Positions 1 to 7,771 of a stretch of 64,000 nucleotides of DNA are shown piece by piece (positions within the stretch are counted from its first letter, which is position 1; the number at the start of each line of letters is the position of its first letter). A model generated the notes under the pieces. That model was given only the letters and a program-made list of their open reading frames with translations, was not told the origin of the DNA and searched no databases. The translations under genes and the position numbers were made by a program. The DNA is from Actinocorallia aurantiaca (lineage in GTDB: Bacteria; Actinomycetota; Actinomycetes; Streptosporangiales; Streptosporangiaceae), in contig NZ_BAAATZ010000030.1 in NCBI RefSeq assembly GCF_039533685.1, positions 59,145 through 123,144 on the forward strand, written 5' to 3'.

Positions 1-518
1 CCGACGAGCTGGACCGACTCGACGGGCTGGTGATCCCCGGCGGGGAGTCCACCGCGATGTGGAAGCTCCTGCGCGCCTTCGACCTGCTGGAGCCCCTGCG
101 CAAGCGGCTCGAGGCCGGGCTGCCCGCCTACGGCTCGTGCGCCGGCATGATCATGCTGGCCGACCGGATCGTGGACGGCGCGGCCGGCCAGGAGACCCTC
201 GGCGGCATCGACATGACGGTGCGCCGCAACGCCTTCGGTCGCCAAGTGGACTCCTACGAGTCTACGATTCAGTTCAACGGCAGCCCGCTGGAGGCGGTCT
301 TCATCCGGGCCCCCTGGGTGGAATCCGTCGGTGAGGGGGTGGAGGTCCTCGGACGCGTCGAACGTCCTCATCGCCCCGACGCGGGAGCAGAACATAGGAT
401 CGTCGCGGTCCGGCAGGGACGTCTCATGGCGACCGCCTACCATCCCGAACTCACCGGGGACCACACCGTGCACCGCTACTTCACCGAGCTGGTGCGTCAG
501 ACGAAGGACGAGGAGTAG
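1..518 (+). CDS. pdxT: Pyridoxal 5'-phosphate synthase glutaminase subunit PdxT (5' truncated by window)
   Basis: Class I glutamine amidotransferase subunit. It releases ammonia from glutamine for the PdxS partner that makes pyridoxal phosphate. The reading frame is already open at base 3, so the N-terminus lies outside the window. Visible are the oxyanion-region motif IPGGEST, the nucleophile elbow GSCAGM with the catalytic Cys, and a C-terminal AYHPELTGD carrying the catalytic His and Glu. The gene sits 5 bases upstream of yebC, the usual actinobacterial pdxS-pdxT-yebC-ruvC order, so pdxS is expected just upstream. Function is sure; only the start is missing. Confidence 0.95.
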   Translation, partial: DELDRLDGLVIPGGESTAMWKLLRAFDLLEPLRKRLEAGLPAYGSCAGMIMLADRIVDGAAGQETLGGIDMTVRRNAFGRQVDSYESTIQFNGSPLEAVFIRAPWVESVGEGVEVLGRVERPHRPDAGAEHRIVAVRQGRLMATAYHPELTGDHTVHRYFTELVRQTKDEE

Positions 519-523
519 AGAGC

Positions 524-1282
524 ATGTCCGGCCACTCCAAATGGGCGACGACCAAGCACAAGAAGGCGGCCCTGGACGCCAGGCGGGGCAAGCTCTTCGC
601 CAAGCTGATCAAGAACATCGAGGTCGCGGCCAGGGTCGGCGGTCCCGACCCCGAGTCCAACCCGACCCTGTTCGACGCGATCTACAAGGCCAAGAAGAAC
701 TCGGTCCCCAACGACAACATCGAGCGCGCCCGCAAGCGCGGCGGCGGCCTGGAGGCCGGCGGCGCCGACTGGCAGACGATCATGTACGAGGGCTACGCGC
801 CCGGCGGCGTGGCCGTGCTCATCGAGTGCCTCACCGACAACCGCAACCGCGCCGCCTCCGAGGTGCGCGTGGCGCTGACCCGCAACGGCGGCTCCCTGGC
901 CGACCCGGGCTCGGTGTCCTACATGTTCAACCGCAAGGGCGTCGTGGTCGTGCCCAAGGAGGGCACCACCGAGGACGACGTCATGATGGCGGCGCTGGAC
1001 GCGGGCGCCGAGGAGATCAACGACCTCGGCGAGAACTTCGAGGTGGTCTGCGAGGCGGGCGACCTGCTGACCGTCCGCAAGGCCGTCCAGGAGGCCGGGA
1101 TCGACTACGAGTCGGCGGAGAGCTCCTTCCTGCCGACCATGCAGATCGAGCTGGACGCCGAGGGCGCCCGCAAGGTCTTCCGGCTGATCGAGGCGCTGGA
1201 GGACAGCGACGACGTGCAGAACGTCTGGGCCAACTTCGACGTCAGCGACAGCGTGCTCGCGGAGCTGAACGAGGACGACTGA
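524..1282 (+). CDS. yebC: YebC/PmpR family regulatory protein
   Basis: Full-length 252-residue member of the YebC/TACO1 family. It opens with the family signature MSGHSKWATTKHKK, followed by the conserved stretch around NIERARKRG and an acidic C-terminal half. Family members bind DNA or act on translation of difficult peptides. Which role applies here cannot be read from sequence. It starts 5 bases after pdxT and precedes ruvC, a conserved neighbourhood in actinobacteria. Confidence 0.95.
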   Translation: MSGHSKWATTKHKKAALDARRGKLFAKLIKNIEVAARVGGPDPESNPTLFDAIYKAKKNSVPNDNIERARKRGGGLEAGGADWQTIMYEGYAPGGVAVLIECLTDNRNRAASEVRVALTRNGGSLADPGSVSYMFNRKGVVVVPKEGTTEDDVMMAALDAGAEEINDLGENFEVVCEAGDLLTVRKAVQEAGIDYESAESSFLPTMQIELDAEGARKVFRLIEALEDSDDVQNVWANFDVSDSVLAELNEDD

Positions 1283-1371
1283 TCGACCCCCGCGCCGTCC
1301 GCGCCACGGGCGCGCGCGGCGCGGTAGGGTTTTCTGCGAACTGGTGTTCGGACGATGGTCAGGGGTGGCGG

Positions 1372-1893
1372 TTGCGGGTGCTGGGAGTGGACCCGGGGCT
1401 CACCCGGTGCGGAGTGGGCGTCGTGGAAGGGGTTCCCGGCGCGCCGCTGACCCTGGTGCACGTCGGGGTCATCCGCACCGACGCCGACCTGGACCAGGCC
1501 GAACGCCTCCTGCTCATCGAGCAGGGCCTGGAGCGGATCCTGGAGGAGTTCTCGCCCGAGGCGGTGGCCGTCGAGCGGGTCTTCGCCCAGCACAACGTCA
1601 GCACGGTGATCGGCACCGCGCAGGCCGCCGGGGTGGCGATGCTCTGCGGGGCCCGGCGGGGCCTGCCGGTCGCCACGCACACTCCCAGCGAGGCCAAGGC
1701 CGCGATCACCGGCAGCGGCCGGGCGGACAAGGCGCAGGTCACCCTGATGGTCACCCGGCTGCTGCGGTTGAGCGCCGCGCCCAAGCCTGCGGACGCGGCG
1801 GACGCGCTGGCGCTGGCGATCTGCCATGTGTGGCGGGGAGGGGCCCAGGCCAGGCTGGCCGCGGCCCGGCGAGGAACGGGAGGCAGGCGATGA
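1372..1893 (+). CDS. ruvC: Crossover junction endodeoxyribonuclease RuvC
   Basis: Holliday-junction resolvase that cuts junctions held by RuvAB. The 173-residue product starts RVLGVDPGLTRCG, giving the first catalytic Asp of the RNase H-like fold. It continues with AVERVF (catalytic Glu) and a C-terminal DAADALALAICH carrying the last acidic residues. I chose the TTG at 1372 because it places the conserved RVLGVDPG at the N-terminus and has AGGGG about 7 bases upstream. A GTG at 1378 is the alternative. It overlaps ruvA by 4 bases (ATGA), so translation is probably coupled. Confidence 0.92.
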   Translation: MRVLGVDPGLTRCGVGVVEGVPGAPLTLVHVGVIRTDADLDQAERLLLIEQGLERILEEFSPEAVAVERVFAQHNVSTVIGTAQAAGVAMLCGARRGLPVATHTPSEAKAAITGSGRADKAQVTLMVTRLLRLSAAPKPADAADALALAICHVWRGGAQARLAAARRGTGGRR

Positions 1894-2498
1894 TCGCCTT
1901 CATCAGCGGCCGGGTGGACTCCACCGGGGCCGAGGGCGCCGTGCTGGAGGTCGGCGGGGTGGGCCTGTCCCTCCTGTGCACCCCGCACACCGCCGCCGCG
2001 CTCACGCCGGGGGAGCAGGCCCGGCTGGCCACCTCCCTGGTGGTGCGCGAGGACTCGCTGACCCTCTACGGCTTCGCCGACGACGACGAGCGGGTGGTCT
2101 TCGAGCTGGTGCAGACGGCCAGCGGGGTCGGGCCCAAGGTGGCGCTGGCGATGCTGGCCACGCACAGCCCGAACGCGATCCGGCGGGCCGTGGCCACCGG
2201 CGACGCCCGCGCGCTGACCCTGGTGCCCGGCATCGGCCCCAAGGGCGCCCAGAAGATCATCCTGGAGCTCAAGGACAAGCTGGGGATGCCGGTCGGCGCC
2301 GCCGCCGACGAGCAGGTGCCGCGGCAGCGGGTGCAGCCGTGGCGCGAGCAGGTGGCCGCCGGCCTGCAGAGCCTCGGCTGGGCCGCCCGCGACGCCGACG
2401 CCGCGGTCGCCGCGGTCGCCGACGAGCTGGACGGCGAGCAGGTGCCCCCGATTCCCGAGCTGCTCAAGGCGGCCCTGCGGAAGCTGAGCCGCCCGTGA
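1890..2498 (+). CDS. ruvA: Holliday junction branch migration protein RuvA
   Basis: Junction-binding subunit of the RuvAB branch-migration machine, 202 residues. The N-terminal OB-fold domain (MIAFISGRVDS...) is followed by tandem helix-hairpin-helix motifs (SGVGPKVALAML and VPGIGPKGAQKI). The C-terminal three-helix domain that contacts RuvB follows after an acidic linker. The ATG overlaps the ruvC stop, and its own stop overlaps the GTG of ruvB, so ruvCAB is a tightly coupled operon. Confidence 0.95.
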   Translation: MIAFISGRVDSTGAEGAVLEVGGVGLSLLCTPHTAAALTPGEQARLATSLVVREDSLTLYGFADDDERVVFELVQTASGVGPKVALAMLATHSPNAIRRAVATGDARALTLVPGIGPKGAQKIILELKDKLGMPVGAAADEQVPRQRVQPWREQVAAGLQSLGWAARDADAAVAAVADELDGEQVPPIPELLKAALRKLSRP

Positions 2499-3571
2499 AC
2501 GAGGAACGGCTCGTCTCCGCCGAGCAGAGCGTCGAGGACCAGGCGATCGACGCCGCGCTGCGGCCCAAGCAGCTCGACGACTTCATCGGCCAGGAGCGGG
2601 TGCGCGAGCAGCTCTCCCTGGTGCTGCACAGCGCGCTGCGCCGGGGCAGGACCCCCGACCACGTGCTGCTGTCGGGCGGCCCGGGGCTGGGCAAGACCAC
2701 CCTCGCCATGATCATCGCCGCCGAGCTGGGCAAGCCGCTGCGCATCACCTCGGGTCCGGCCATCGAGCGCGCCGGGGACCTCGCCGCGGTGCTGTCCACG
2801 CTCAGCGAGGGCGAGGTGCTCTTCCTCGACGAGATCCACCGGATGGCCCGCCCCGCCGAGGAGATGCTCTACCTGGCGATGGAGGACTTCCGGGTCGACG
2901 TGGTGGTCGGCAAGGGCCCGGGAGCCACCGCGATCCCGCTGGACATCGCCCGCTTCACCCTGGTCGGCGCGACGACCCGGGCCGGCATGCTGCCGGGCCC
3001 GCTGCGCGACAGGTTCGGCTTCACGGCTCACATGGACTTCTACGAGCCGGCCGAGCTCGAGGTGATCGTCCGCCGTTCGGCCGGGCTGCTGGGCGTGCGG
3101 ATCGACGACGAGGCCGCGGCCGAGGTCGCCTTCCGCTCCCGCGGCACCCCCCGGATCGCCAACCGGCTGCTGCGCCGGGTGCGCGACTACGCCGAGGTCA
3201 GGGCCGACGGGCGGGTCACCAGGGAGCTGGCCAGGGCCGCCCTGAAGCTGTACGAGGTGGACGAGGAGGGCCTGGACCGGCTGGACCGCGCGGTGCTGCG
3301 CGCCCTGCTGACCAAGTTCGGCGGGGGGCCGGTGGGCCTGTCGACCCTGGCGGTCAGCGTGGGCGAGGAGCCCGAGACCGTGGAGGTCGTGGCCGAGCCC
3401 TTCCTGGTGCGCCAGGGCCTGCTGGCCCGCACCGCCCGCGGCCGGGTCGCGACCGCCGCCGCCTGGGAGCACCTGGGGCTGACGCCGCCTCCGTCGGCGG
3501 GGCTACCCACCGGTACGGGCGCCGCGCCCGCCACGGGCGCGCTGTTCGACGTGGACACCGAACCCGACTAG
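2495..3571 (+). CDS. ruvB: Holliday junction branch migration DNA helicase RuvB
   Basis: AAA+ motor of branch migration, 358 residues, starting at GTG 2495 inside the ruvA stop (GTGA). Key motifs are the family stretch RPKQLDDFIGQ, Walker A GGPGLGKTT, Walker B LFLDEIHR, sensor 1 VGATTRAG with the arginine-rich LRDRFG, and a C-terminal winged-helix domain. A low-complexity tail follows the winged helix, as in other actinobacteria. It acts with RuvA and RuvC in recombinational repair. Confidence 0.96.
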   Translation: MNEERLVSAEQSVEDQAIDAALRPKQLDDFIGQERVREQLSLVLHSALRRGRTPDHVLLSGGPGLGKTTLAMIIAAELGKPLRITSGPAIERAGDLAAVLSTLSEGEVLFLDEIHRMARPAEEMLYLAMEDFRVDVVVGKGPGATAIPLDIARFTLVGATTRAGMLPGPLRDRFGFTAHMDFYEPAELEVIVRRSAGLLGVRIDDEAAAEVAFRSRGTPRIANRLLRRVRDYAEVRADGRVTRELARAALKLYEVDEEGLDRLDRAVLRALLTKFGGGPVGLSTLAVSVGEEPETVEVVAEPFLVRQGLLARTARGRVATAAAWEHLGLTPPPSAGLPTGTGAAPATGALFDVDTEPD

Positions 3572-3621
3572 CCTGACCGCTGAGTTCCGGGAACTTCGGG
3601 GCGGGTTGAGTCGTCACGTCT

Positions 3622-3650
3622 TTGCCGGTGGGACTTCCAATCTCTACACT
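3622..3650 (+). promoter_or_regulatory. Candidate sigma-70-type promoter for yajC-secDF
   Basis: In the 133-base gap between ruvB and yajC, TTGCCG (3622-3627) and TACACT (3645-3650) are separated by 17 bases, about 55 bases upstream of the yajC start. The -10 and spacing match the actinobacterial housekeeping sigma consensus. This is sequence resemblance only. Confidence 0.35.
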
Positions 3651-3704
3651 CCGGGACTTGGCCGCCGGTAACCAGCCTGACCAAAAGACCAGAAACAGGA
3701 CGAT

Positions 3705-4109
3705 ATGTCGATTCTCGCAGCAGAGCAGCAGGGTAATGCGCTCGCCTCCTTTCTCCCGCTGATCCTCATCGCGGTGGCGTTCTACTTCTTCCTGATCCGA
3801 CCGCAGAAGAAGCGCCAGCAGGAACAGCAGAAGATGCAGCAGAGCCTGCAGCCCGGGACCCGCATCGTGACGGCGGGCGGCATCTACGGCACCGTCCTGG
3901 ACAACGACGAGGGCGACCTCCTGCTGGAGATCGCCGAGGGCGTCGAGATCCGCCTTCTGGCCGGGGCCGTCGCGCGCGTGGTGGAAGAGGCCGAGTACGT
4001 CGACGAGGACGAGGCGCCCGCCGAGGAGGAGTCCGGCTCGGTCGACCTGTCCAAGTCCAAGGACGGTGAACCCGCCTCCGAGTCCTCGCAGGCAGTCGAC
4101 AAGGCCTGA
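3705..4109 (+). CDS. yajC: Preprotein translocase subunit YajC
   Basis: Small Sec accessory protein of 134 residues. One membrane helix (about residues 14-32, FLPLILIAVAFYFFLI) is followed by the signature RPQKKRQQE and a cytoplasmic beta domain (IVTAGGIYGTV). The tail is highly acidic. It lies 31 bases upstream of secD, the standard yajC-secD-secF unit that assists SecYEG using the proton-motive force. Confidence 0.94.
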   Translation: MSILAAEQQGNALASFLPLILIAVAFYFFLIRPQKKRQQEQQKMQQSLQPGTRIVTAGGIYGTVLDNDEGDLLLEIAEGVEIRLLAGAVARVVEEAEYVDEDEAPAEEESGSVDLSKSKDGEPASESSQAVDKA

Positions 4110-4140
4110 CGAAGGCCCCCTACGGAAGAATTGACGACCA

Positions 4141-5946
4141 GTGGCGTCCAACCGAAACGTCCCCAACCCGGTCCGTACGCTCGTGGTGCTCTTCGCCGTG
4201 CTCGGGCTGCTGACCGGCGTGATGTTCCTGCAGGGCACGTCGACTCCCAAGCTCGGCCTCGACCTCGCGGGTGGCACGACCGTCACGATGACGGCGCAGA
4301 CCGAGAGCGGCAAGAACGCTCCCGCGGAGCAGATGGACCAGGCCATCAAGATCATCCGTGACCGGGTGAACGGGTCGGGCCTGACCGACGCCGAGGTCAC
4401 CAAGCAGGGCGACAACGTCATCGTGGTCTCCGTGCCCGGCGACGAGAACGACCAGAAGCAGATCATCGATCTGGTCGGCACCACGGCCCAGCTGCAGTTC
4501 CGCCAGGTGCTGGTGACCGGGGTCGGCTCGACCGCCCTGGCGCCCACCGCGGAGCCGACCGCGGCCGATCCGACCGCGGCCGACCCGACCGTCAGCCCCA
4601 CGCGGAGCCCGGCCGTCACGCCGCCCGGCCCCTCGGCCGAGCCGAGCGCGAAGCCCTCGGGCAACAACCGGGCCCTGTCGGGGTCCCTGGTGGCCGAGCC
4701 GACCGCGAGCCCCGGATCCTCGCCCAGCAAGACCCCCTCTCCCGAGAAGTCCGACGACAAGAAGGACGACGCGGAGAGCGCCGACGAGGACGCCGCCGGC
4801 GATGCCGGAGAGGACTTCTCCAAGGTCGACGACAAGAAGGTCGTCGCGCTCTACAAGGCGACGAACTGCGGGCCCAACGGCACCAAGGTCCCGGGCGCCG
4901 ACGACGCGAACGCCAAGTACGTGGTGTCCTGCGAGACGGACGGCTCCTACAAGTACATCCTCGGCCCGACCCGGGTGCACGGCACCGAGGTCGACCAGGC
5001 TTCGGCCCAGCCGCCGAACTCGCAGACCGGCCAGAACGGCTGGGAGGTGGCCCTGCAGTTCAAGAAGAAGGGCGCCGAGCAGTTCGGCCAGCTCACCAAG
5101 GAGGCCGACCAGGCCTACCAGAGCAACCCCTACTCGCCCGAGGCGCAGATCGCGATCGTGCTGGACGGCCAGGTCATGTCGGCCCCCTCGATCAACCAGG
5201 GAGCCATCCTGGGCGGCACCGCCAGCATCTCCGGCGGGAGCGACTTCAACCAGGAGTACTCCGAGGGCCTGGCCCAGGTGCTCAAGTACGGCGCGCTGCC
5301 GCTGAAGTTCCCCGAGGACAAGCGCACCGTCGAGTCGATCTCCTCCTCGCTCGGCGCCGACCAGCTGCGCGGCGGCCTCATCGCCGGCGGGATCGGCCTG
5401 ATCCTCGTGGTGCTGTACTGCTTCCTGTACTACCGGGCGCTCGGCCTGGTCGCGGTGCTCAGCCTCGGGATCGCCGCGGCGATCACCTACCTGTCGGTGG
5501 TGATCCTGGGCGAGAACCTCGGATTCCGGCTCTCGCTGCCGCACATCATCGGTCTGATCGTCTCGATCGGCATCACCGCCGACTCGTTCATCATCTACTT
5601 CGAGCGGCTGCGAGACGAGCTCAAACTCGGCCGCTCGCTGCGACCCTCGGTCGAATCGTCCTGGACCCGGGCGCGGCGCACCATCATCGTCGCCGACTCG
5701 GTGACGTTCCTGGCGGCGCTGGTGCTGTACTTCCTGGCCGTCGGCGGCATTCGGGGCTTCGCCTTCGCGATGGGCCTGACCACCCTGATCGACCTGGTCG
5801 TGGTCTTCTTCTTCACCAAGCCGCTGGTCGCCGTACTGGCCCGGCGTAAGTTCTTCGCGACCGGGCACAAGTGGTCGGGGCTGGACTCCATCCAGCTGAG
5901 CAAGCCCACTCCGCACTTCCGCGCGACGAAGCACCAGGAGGCCTGA
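4141..5946 (+). CDS. secD: Protein translocase subunit SecD
   Basis: RND-family Sec accessory protein of 601 residues, GTG start. An N-terminal membrane helix (about 10-29) leads to the signature LGLDLAGGTTV. The large periplasmic-type P1 region follows, then five C-terminal helices beginning near residue 410 (GGLIAGGIGLILVVLY). The P1 region is split by an unusual low-complexity insert, roughly residues 128-225. Its first half is rich in Pro, Thr, Ala and Ser with repeated PTAADPT-like units, and its second half is highly charged. The secF start overlaps the secD stop by one base. Confidence 0.95.
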   Translation: MASNRNVPNPVRTLVVLFAVLGLLTGVMFLQGTSTPKLGLDLAGGTTVTMTAQTESGKNAPAEQMDQAIKIIRDRVNGSGLTDAEVTKQGDNVIVVSVPGDENDQKQIIDLVGTTAQLQFRQVLVTGVGSTALAPTAEPTAADPTAADPTVSPTRSPAVTPPGPSAEPSAKPSGNNRALSGSLVAEPTASPGSSPSKTPSPEKSDDKKDDAESADEDAAGDAGEDFSKVDDKKVVALYKATNCGPNGTKVPGADDANAKYVVSCETDGSYKYILGPTRVHGTEVDQASAQPPNSQTGQNGWEVALQFKKKGAEQFGQLTKEADQAYQSNPYSPEAQIAIVLDGQVMSAPSINQGAILGGTASISGGSDFNQEYSEGLAQVLKYGALPLKFPEDKRTVESISSSLGADQLRGGLIAGGIGLILVVLYCFLYYRALGLVAVLSLGIAAAITYLSVVILGENLGFRLSLPHIIGLIVSIGITADSFIIYFERLRDELKLGRSLRPSVESSWTRARRTIIVADSVTFLAALVLYFLAVGGIRGFAFAMGLTTLIDLVVVFFFTKPLVAVLARRKFFATGHKWSGLDSIQLSKPTPHFRATKHQEA

Positions 5947-7085
5947 TGCCGTTCTCAAGCGTCATCCGGCGGTTCGTCCGCGGTGACATCGCCGCCGACA
6001 TCGTCGGCCGTCCGAAGCTCTGGTATTCCATCTCCGCCCTGCTGGTCCTCTTCTCGATCGTCGGCCTGCTGGTCCGCGGCCTGAACTTCGGCGTGGAGTT
6101 CACCGGCGGCTCGGTGTTCACGGTCAACGCCCCCAAGGCCTCCATCGAGCAGGTCCGCGAGTCGGTGGACAGCCAGACCGGCGCCGAGTCGATCGTGCAG
6201 AAGGCCGGCAGCAACTGGCGGGTCACCACCAGCGAGCTGACCAGCGGCGAGATCGCGCAGGTGGAGCAGCACGTCAGCGAAGAGCTGGGCATCCCGGAGA
6301 AGGAGATCAGCTCTCAGCAGGTCGGCTCGACCTGGGGCGGCGACGTCAGCGAGAAGGCCTGGCAGGCGCTGATCGTCTTCATGATCCTGATCGTGATCTA
6401 CCTGTCGGTGATGTTCGAGTCGCGGATGGCGCTGGCGGCCATGGTCGCGCTGCTCCACGACCTGATCATCACCGCGGGCATCTATGCCTGGTCGGGCTTC
6501 CACGTCACTCCGGCGACCCTGCTGGGCTTCCTGACCATCCTCGGGTACTCGCTGTACGACGCCGTCGTCGTGTTCGACATGATCAAGGAGGTCACCAAGC
6601 CGCTGAACGAACGGTCGAAGATCACCTACAGCCAGGCCGCCAACCAGGCGCTCAGCAGCACCCTGGTGCGCTCGCTGAACACCACCCTGGTGGCGATCCT
6701 GCCGGTGGCCTCGATCCTGTTCATCGGCTCGACCCTGCTGGGCGCCGGCACCCTGAAGGACCTGGCGCTGTCCCTGTTCGTCGGCATGATCGTGGGCACC
6801 TACTCCTCGATCTGCGTGGCGACCCCGATGCTGGTGCAGCTCAAGGAGCGCGAGCCCCTGTACACGAAGCTGCGCGAGAACGTCGCGCGCCGGGAGTCCA
6901 GCTCCAAGCGCCAGAAGAACGCGGGGGACGCGGACGTCGAGGGCTCCGAGGCGGGTCTCGACGACGAGGACGCGGACGAGGCGATCGCCGAGCCCGACTC
7001 CGGGTCCGCCACCGCGGTCAAGGTCGTGCAGACCGGGACGCGCAAGCAGCCCAAGAAGGGCACCCGGAGCGACAGGCGCTCCTGA
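5946..7085 (+). CDS. secF: Protein translocase subunit SecF
   Basis: Partner of SecD, 379 residues. The first membrane helix (WYSISALLVLFSIVGLLVRG) runs into the SecF signature NFGVEFTGG. A small exported domain and five further helices follow, with the conserved GYSLYDAVVVFD. The charged, hydrophilic C-terminal tail of about 75 residues is typical of actinobacterial SecF. The ATG at 5946 shares one base with the secD stop and gives the family's usual N-terminus. Confidence 0.95.
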   Translation: MPFSSVIRRFVRGDIAADIVGRPKLWYSISALLVLFSIVGLLVRGLNFGVEFTGGSVFTVNAPKASIEQVRESVDSQTGAESIVQKAGSNWRVTTSELTSGEIAQVEQHVSEELGIPEKEISSQQVGSTWGGDVSEKAWQALIVFMILIVIYLSVMFESRMALAAMVALLHDLIITAGIYAWSGFHVTPATLLGFLTILGYSLYDAVVVFDMIKEVTKPLNERSKITYSQAANQALSSTLVRSLNTTLVAILPVASILFIGSTLLGAGTLKDLALSLFVGMIVGTYSSICVATPMLVQLKEREPLYTKLRENVARRESSSKRQKNAGDADVEGSEAGLDDEDADEAIAEPDSGSATAVKVVQTGTRKQPKKGTRSDRRS

Positions 7086-7097
7086 CGAACACCACCC

Positions 7098-7142
7098 GGA
7101 AGGTGCATGATCGGTCCGCGGACGCGATCATGCACCTTCCGT
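7098..7142 (+). terminator. Strong hairpin after secF
   Basis: A perfect 17-base inverted repeat (7098-7114 and 7126-7142) is separated by an 11-base GC-rich loop, starting 13 bases after the secF stop. There is no T-run, common for high-GC actinobacterial terminators. An in-frame ATG for the next gene lies inside this stem, which argues against using it as the apt start. Confidence 0.7.
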
Positions 7143-7166
7143 CATGAGGAAGGAAGAAAGACCCCC

Positions 7167-7685
7167 ATGTCCCTGCAACAGAGGATCAGCGCATTGATCC
7201 GGGACGTTCCCGACTACCCCCAGCCGGGAGTCCTGTTCAAGGACATCACCCCCCTGCTGCACGACGCCGCCGTCTTCCAGGCCGTGATCTCCGCCATCGC
7301 CGAGCAGGCCGGTCCGGTGGACAAGGTGGCGGGCCTGGAGGCCAGGGGCTTCCTGCTGGCCGCTCCGGTGGCGCTGGAGCTGGGCGCGGGACTCGTTCCG
7401 GTCCGTAAATCGGGAAAGCTGCCTTCGGAGACGTACGCCGAGACCTATGATCTGGAGTACGGCACCGCGACGATCGAGGTTCACCGGGACGCCTTCGAGC
7501 CCGGAGACCGCGTCCTGATCGTCGACGACGTGCTGGCGACCGGGGGCACCGCGGAGGCGGCCGCCTCGCTGGTCCGCCGGGCGGGTGCCGAGGTCCACGG
7601 TCTCAGCGTGCTGATGGAACTCACCTTCCTGAACGGGCGGGACCGGTTCGTGGATCTTCCCGTCCACTCCCTGGTCGTGGTCTGA
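7167..7685 (+). CDS. apt: Adenine phosphoribosyltransferase
   Basis: Purine salvage enzyme that joins adenine to PRPP to give AMP, 172 residues. The PRPP-binding motif VLIVDDVLATGGT is near residue 117, and PGVLFKDITPLL and the flexible-loop region PSETYAETYDLEYG are present. I start at ATG 7167 (MSLQQRISALIRD), preceded by a purine-rich GAGGAAGGAAGAAAG, rather than an upstream ATG within the terminator stem. It sits between secF and relA, a conserved actinobacterial order. Confidence 0.94.
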   Translation: MSLQQRISALIRDVPDYPQPGVLFKDITPLLHDAAVFQAVISAIAEQAGPVDKVAGLEARGFLLAAPVALELGAGLVPVRKSGKLPSETYAETYDLEYGTATIEVHRDAFEPGDRVLIVDDVLATGGTAEAAASLVRRAGAEVHGLSVLMELTFLNGRDRFVDLPVHSLVVV

Positions 7686-7771
7686 CCTTAAAGAGACTTT
7701 CGGTCAACAGTCCGAAGGTTCCCGATACACTGGGTTTTTACCAGGGAATCGTTCGACGACGAGGAGGCTGG

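Noticed and set aside
7107..7166. Extended N-terminus of apt from ATG 7107
   Set aside because: That start is inside the 17-bp terminator stem. The extension has no family similarity, and ATG 7167 has a good ribosome site.
7686..7771. Promoter of relA (TACACT at 7726)
   Set aside because: No acceptable -35 hexamer at the right spacing; too weak to list.
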